NCBI RefSeq assembly: GCF_003339585.1
Contig: NZ_QPKF01000010.1
Location: 1-34,574, forward strand
Direction: 5' to 3'
Length of the DNA: 34,574 nt
From: Exiguobacterium sp. RIT594
GTDB lineage: Bacteria > Bacillota > Bacilli > Exiguobacteriales > Exiguobacteriaceae
The position numbers and the translations under genes were made by a program. Positions 31,351 to 34,574 of the stretch are shown here, piece after piece. The notes under the pieces are model-generated. The model did no database searches and had not been told where the DNA came from. It saw only the letters and a list, made by a program, of their open reading frames with translations. Within the stretch, counting starts at the first letter, position 1, and each line of letters begins with the position of its first letter.

Positions 31351-31703
31351 ATACATGCTCCTTTCCTTCGAGAACTGTTGTATTACAATGTTTTCCTGGT
31401 GATAGTTAAAATATATCAGATTATTTCGTTAATTGAATAACTATTTTAATATGTCAAATATATTACAAACGTAAGATGATGATGGTTCTTTATATAGCAA
31501 TCAGTTCAAGTAAGATCATAAGCAGAAATTAAGACTATGTATTCAAAATGTAAAAGAATCAAATTTGATTGTACGCATAAATCTATAAAAAAAGTATTTT
31601 AAATTCTAAAAATAAGAACTTAAAATACTAAAAATTTATTTGATTTTGTAATTAAACTATAATTTTTATACTTCACTGTATAGTAAAAATTATTAATGAT
31701 ACT
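31351..31703. other. AT-rich intergenic region with a small dyad
   Basis: About 350 bases, very AT-rich, with no open frame that has a ribosome site. TTGTATTACAA (31378-31388) is an 11-base dyad 27 bases upstream of the XRE gene and may be its operator. The rest marks the boundary between the moderate-GC transfer region and the AT-rich partition segment; no terminal repeats or integration-site signatures were seen. Confidence 0.4.
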
Positions 31704-32468
31704 TTAACTACTGTACCAATTGTTTAAAAAATCTGTTTCTTGGCTAGAAAATTTTGAAGTTGCAAAGCGTACTATTTCTCTCGGCTCTTTGATATAAAAA
31801 TCGTAATCACTTATCAGAGTTAAAAGTATCAAATTGTTTAGTACCTTATTTAAAACAATTAAAGTATTTTCAAAGTCGACAGAAGTTTGAGTTTTGACTA
31901 CTCCAAGCATGTCTTCGATATACTCTTCCGTACTTAAAAATTCTCTTTTAGTAGAATGTACATAGTCTGATAACATCCAGTAAAGATCTTTTTTTATAGA
32001 ATTATCTACATAATTGTGTACTGTTCTTCTAAATAATTTTCTTTTTCGCTTATCAAAATTAATTGTAAATCCTGCAATCAATTCTTTCTTAATTTGATCA
32101 ATATTTTGGCTGAATTTTTCGTCTGGATTTTTATTAAGTAGCTCAATAAAAATACCGCTACACAATGCTTCTAACGAAGATCTTAACAAAATATGAGTTG
32201 TCCGGTATCTACCTATAGAGATTTGCAATATGCATTCTATCAACATACTTATACATGCAGTGAAGAAATCTTTTGAATCCTCTAAGTACCATTCTTGTTT
32301 AAGATCAATCAAATGTTTAAAATAAAAAATTTTTTCATGACTTGGTTTTAGCAACTCTAATATCTCTTTATTTAAAGTAAGACCTTTCAAAGACTCTTGA
32401 CTAAGAGCTTCTAATATTTTCTGAAAGTCATAGTCTCGTTGTTTATGAAGAGTATTGTGATGTCTCAT
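31704..32468 (-). CDS. Unrecognised all-helical protein downstream of parA (254 aa)
   Basis: The third gene of the parA operon starts 2 bases after the preceding stop, with no strong ribosome site of its own. The protein is predicted mostly helical, with no signal peptide. Noteworthy stretches are FFTACISMLIECILQISIGR, RTTHILLRSSLEALCSGIF and MLSDYVHSTKREF. The block YRTTHILLRSSLEAL recalls uncharacterised abortive-infection-like or HEPN-related helical proteins, but no proper R-x4-6-H motif is clear. Strongly AT-rich, as are both partner genes. Function unknown; position suggests a plasmid-maintenance or defence cargo. Confidence 0.65.
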   Translation of the reverse strand: MRHHNTLHKQRDYDFQKILEALSQESLKGLTLNKEILELLKPSHEKIFYFKHLIDLKQEWYLEDSKDFFTACISMLIECILQISIGRYRTTHILLRSSLEALCSGIFIELLNKNPDEKFSQNIDQIKKELIAGFTINFDKRKRKLFRRTVHNYVDNSIKKDLYWMLSDYVHSTKREFLSTEEYIEDMLGVVKTQTSVDFENTLIVLNKVLNNLILLTLISDYDFYIKEPREIVRFATSKFSSQETDFLNNWYSS

Positions 32469-32470
32469 TC

Positions 32471-32911
32471 TTAGTTATCGTTCCTGTCTTGATTACGAAG
32501 ACGATTTTTGTACATTTCTTCAATCAATGATTTTTTTCTATTTATTTCAGAATTTACTTTTTTATTCTCGTTGTATTTTGTATTTTTTATTTCTATATTT
32601 TTTTTCTCTATATAATATACGTGTTTATTTATTATATTATCGAAGTTATCATCAGTTAGAGTTTCTAACAAGAAACGTTGTACTTTAGCTATAACTTGTG
32701 TTCGAGAAGCAAAAATGTAATCCTTAAAACTACTACTATTATTATCTCTAAATATATCTGTATACTCTTTTAAATCTTCATTCTTTTTAAAGAGTTCTTT
32801 AGAAAGAATTGTAGAACTGACTAAGCCAATAAACATTGCTTTTCTTTCAATCTTACTATTCCCTTTAAAACTTACTAAATCTGTTAGATTGGTAATTTCT
32901 TTAATCTTCAT
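32471..32911 (-). CDS. Putative ParB-like partner or unknown protein (146 aa)
   Basis: It begins 13 bases after the parA stop (GAGGATG upstream) and ends 2 bases before the next gene. The first 95 residues are helical (KIERKAMFIGLVSSTILSKEL, SRTQVIAKVQRFLLETL) and the last 50 are very basic and Asn/Lys-rich, probably a coiled coil (IEKKNIEIKNTKYNENKKV; RKKSLIEEMYKNRLRNQDR). Type Ib partition systems have a small, unrelated DNA-binding partner in exactly this place, which is the main reason for the suggestion. No ParB or RHH signature is visible. Confidence 0.6.
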   Translation of the reverse strand: MKIKEITNLTDLVSFKGNSKIERKAMFIGLVSSTILSKELFKKNEDLKEYTDIFRDNNSSSFKDYIFASRTQVIAKVQRFLLETLTDDNFDNIINKHVYYIEKKNIEIKNTKYNENKKVNSEINRKKSLIEEMYKNRLRNQDRNDN

Positions 32912-32924
32912 ATAATAATCATCC

Positions 32925-33839
32925 TCAACTATGTATTATCTCTAACTGTAACATGTTTGGATTTTCACATCTTCTTATAATTTCACTTGTAATATCATTC
33001 ATTCTTAACTGTAGCAGAGGAATATTGGTATGCTCTGAATAAACAGCTGATTTATGTGCAATTGATGGATAGAAAGGCAAAATAGGAGAGAATGGGATAA
33101 CTTTAGATCTTAAGGATTCTTCTAACTCTTCACTAAAATGCCGTTCTACTATATTTTTTATTACATTTTGATCACGTGAAATTCCTTTTTGTGATCTACT
33201 TCTATTTGTTAAAGTGTAAATTAAACCTAAGCATAGTAAAGATTTATGTTCATCTAAAGCATAAACAAATTCTTCTATTTTCTGAGTGAGAATGTCTATT
33301 CCAATAGTTGAAAATTCATCAAGCTTAGTAGGGATTAAATAAAAGTCAGACATATCTAATGCTAATGTTGTGTATATACCCCAGGTTGGAGGGCAATCAA
33401 AAATAATATAATCAAAATCATTTTTGACTTGATATTGTCTAAAAAAGTTTTTTAATTTTATTGATGATGCACTATTTGCTTCAACTGTTAGCGCTAAATC
33501 ACCTGGGAGTATTTTTAAATTATCTGTTAGAGAGTGTATGATGTTTGAATCTTCATTTGCTGTTGCTAAACGCCCTTCTCTACTGCGTGTTACACCATTC
33601 TGTCCAGACGATAAGATAGAACTAATTGTTTTACCTGAATCACGTAAACTAAAATAGGTGTCTAAATTCTTGTAAGTGTACATAAATAAAGATTGTGTTG
33701 AATTAAATTGAGGATCTAAATCGACTACAAGAACTTTTTTATTGTGAGTTTCACCTAATTCAATAGCTAAATTAATTGTGGTAGTTGTTTTGCCAACTCC
33801 ACCTTTCATGTTTAAAATCGAAATACTTTTTGCACTCAT
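32925..33839 (-). CDS. parA: ParA-family partition ATPase
   Basis: GGAGG sits 7 bases before ATG 33839; the open frame extends to 33869. The 304-residue protein has the deviant Walker A KGGVGKTTT (12-20) with the signature first lysine, VVDLDPQFNST (Walker A') near 47-57 and FDCPPTW (Walker B) about 155-161. There is no N-terminal helix-turn-helix, so it resembles the shorter ParA (type Ib or Soj-like) enzymes. It moves plasmid copies apart at division using DNA-bound gradients. A segment at about 85-105 (SSGQNGVTRSREGR) is longer than in minimal ParA proteins. It is the first gene of an AT-rich three-gene operon. Confidence 0.92.
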   Translation of the reverse strand: MSAKSISILNMKGGVGKTTTTINLAIELGETHNKKVLVVDLDPQFNSTQSLFMYTYKNLDTYFSLRDSGKTISSILSSGQNGVTRSREGRLATANEDSNIIHSLTDNLKILPGDLALTVEANSASSIKLKNFFRQYQVKNDFDYIIFDCPPTWGIYTTLALDMSDFYLIPTKLDEFSTIGIDILTQKIEEFVYALDEHKSLLCLGLIYTLTNRSRSQKGISRDQNVIKNIVERHFSEELEESLRSKVIPFSPILPFYPSIAHKSAVYSEHTNIPLLQLRMNDITSEIIRRCENPNMLQLEIIHS

Positions 33840-33971
33840 TTCATTTCCTCCAATACTGATATAGTTCAATTAAGAATTATATTACAAAATTTAAGAATTC
33901 ACCATTTTTAAAAACCATAAAAATACATAAAGAGTATTTTTTTAGTTTCCAGAATGAATTATCATCAAATA

Positions 33972-34004
33972 ATTATAGATAAACCGAATGAGTTAATCTA
34001 TAAT
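33972..34004. promoter_or_regulatory. Inverted repeat in the parA divergent intergenic region
   Basis: ATTATAGAT and ATCTATAAT, perfect 9-bp arms 15 bases apart, lie between parA and the divergent gene. The right arm contains TATAAT (33999-34004), a good -10 box for the gene starting at 34041. Possible operator or partition site; the 33840-34040 interval shows no iteron series. Confidence 0.45.
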
Positions 34005-34040
34005 AAAAGTAATTTATTGTAAAAAAGGAGGATGGTTAGA

Positions 34041-34574
34041 GTGTTCAATTTAAATAAATTAAATGAAAAAGTAGAATATGAAAAGTGGATTTTAGCAAAA
34101 GTTAGTAATTTAATTTCGTATCAAAAAAACATTAGGCCCTCCGTTATTGAGTTTGATAGTAAGGAAAAAACATATACTCATCATATTCAACTTAATGATT
34201 CAATGTCATATAATTCAGTAATTGATGTTTACAAAGACTTAAGCCCCTTACTATTTGTAAATTCTTACAAAACTATTGACATGTTTGTAGAATGGATATT
34301 GGACGGAAATAAAGTCAGTTATACATCAAACTTTGTAGATAAGGCAGAAAAATTTGATAGTCTCTTAAAAAAACGGACTGTTAAACTTCCTAATTCAATA
34401 AAAGAGAAAGAAATTTACCTAATTATATCATCCATTTATCACAATTTAAAAAATTATAGAAATAAGATAATTCATTCTAAATGGGGAGAAAATAAGCAAG
34501 GTAATCTTATTTTTACAAACACTAAAGGTCTTCTAACGGATCAGATTCTGACATTTAAAAGTATATTAATTCTT
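34041..34574 (+). CDS. Unrecognised protein with HEPN-like RNKIIH motif (3' end outside window)
   Basis: AAAGGAGG (34024-34031) precedes GTG 34041 by 9 bases; ATG 34032 is in frame but too close. The frame stays open for 178 codons to the right edge. The visible part begins FNLNKLNEKVEYEKWILAKV and is AT-rich, with helical stretches. Near residue 145 it has NYRNKIIHSKWG: an R-N-x3-H arrangement as in the HEPN RNase/antitoxin-associated superfamily, and a preceding helix (IYLIISSIYHNLKNYR) that fits that fold. A full protein is needed to tell a HEPN domain from chance. It is divergent from parA. Confidence 0.6.
   Translation, partial: MFNLNKLNEKVEYEKWILAKVSNLISYQKNIRPSVIEFDSKEKTYTHHIQLNDSMSYNSVIDVYKDLSPLLFVNSYKTIDMFVEWILDGNKVSYTSNFVDKAEKFDSLLKKRTVKLPNSIKEKEIYLIISSIYHNLKNYRNKIIHSKWGENKQGNLIFTNTKGLLTDQILTFKSILIL

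Noticed and set aside
1-34574. CRISPR arrays, tRNA/rRNA genes, insertion sequences, replication initiator gene
   Set aside because: Looked for on both strands; no regular spaced repeats, no cloverleaf-like or ribosomal sequence, no transposase or Rep motifs were recognised. The Rep gene of the presumed plasmid must lie outside the window.

Overview
This looks like a piece of a conjugative plasmid (less likely an integrative conjugative element) from a Gram-positive bacterium of the Bacillota, order Bacillales. Strong AAGGAGG-type ribosome binding sites, frequent TTG/GTG starts, lipobox lipoproteins and a Gram-positive type IV secretion set support this. Moderate GC in most genes and the overall gene style suggest Exiguobacterium or a close relative, but that is an impression from reading, not a database result. 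No replication initiator, rRNA, tRNA, CRISPR array or recognisable insertion sequence was seen.

Region 1 (1-9.8 kb) is a heavy-metal resistance island: a CopB-type copper ATPase cut by the left edge, a CzcD-type zinc/cadmium exporter behind an ArsR-type operator, a BdbD/BdbC thiol-oxidase pair, a CopC/CopD copper pair on the other strand, and a CmtR-like cadmium/lead sensor followed by a CadA-type ATPase. The copC and cmtR promoters are back to back. The cadA reading frame has a cysteine-pair-rich N-terminal extension interrupted by one in-frame TGA.

Region 2 (9.8-14.3 kb) is accessory: a short RadC-like JAMM protein preceded by a GC-rich element that has a diverged second copy at about 2.1-2.3 kb; about 750 bases of hairpin-rich DNA without a convincing gene; a secreted ComEC-like metallo-beta-lactamase-fold protein with its DUF3006 partner; a DUF5067-like lipoprotein; and several small proteins, one of 53 residues.

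Region 3 (14.3-31.4 kb, minus strand) is the transfer region. A mobilisation operon (ribbon-helix-helix accessory protein, MobP2-like relaxase, two small proteins, LtrC/ArdC-like protein) is separated by a 500-base gap from a tightly packed operon of about 12 kb encoding a type IV secretion machine: pilin-like protein, bitopic protein, VirD4 coupling ATPase, lipoprotein, VirB6-like channel, VirB3/PrgI-like protein, a VirB4 N-terminal-like protein, VirB4 ATPase, a two-domain cell-wall hydrolase and two bitopic proteins, one probably VirB8-like. An XRE-family repressor lies at the head of the operon, separated from it by a hairpin-rich non-coding stretch with a perfect 20-bp palindrome.

Region 4 (31.4 kb to the right end) is clearly more AT-rich: a ParA partition ATPase, two unrecognised genes in one operon, and a divergent gene cut by the window edge that carries a HEPN-like RNKIIH motif. 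The base-composition step suggests a separate origin for this segment.
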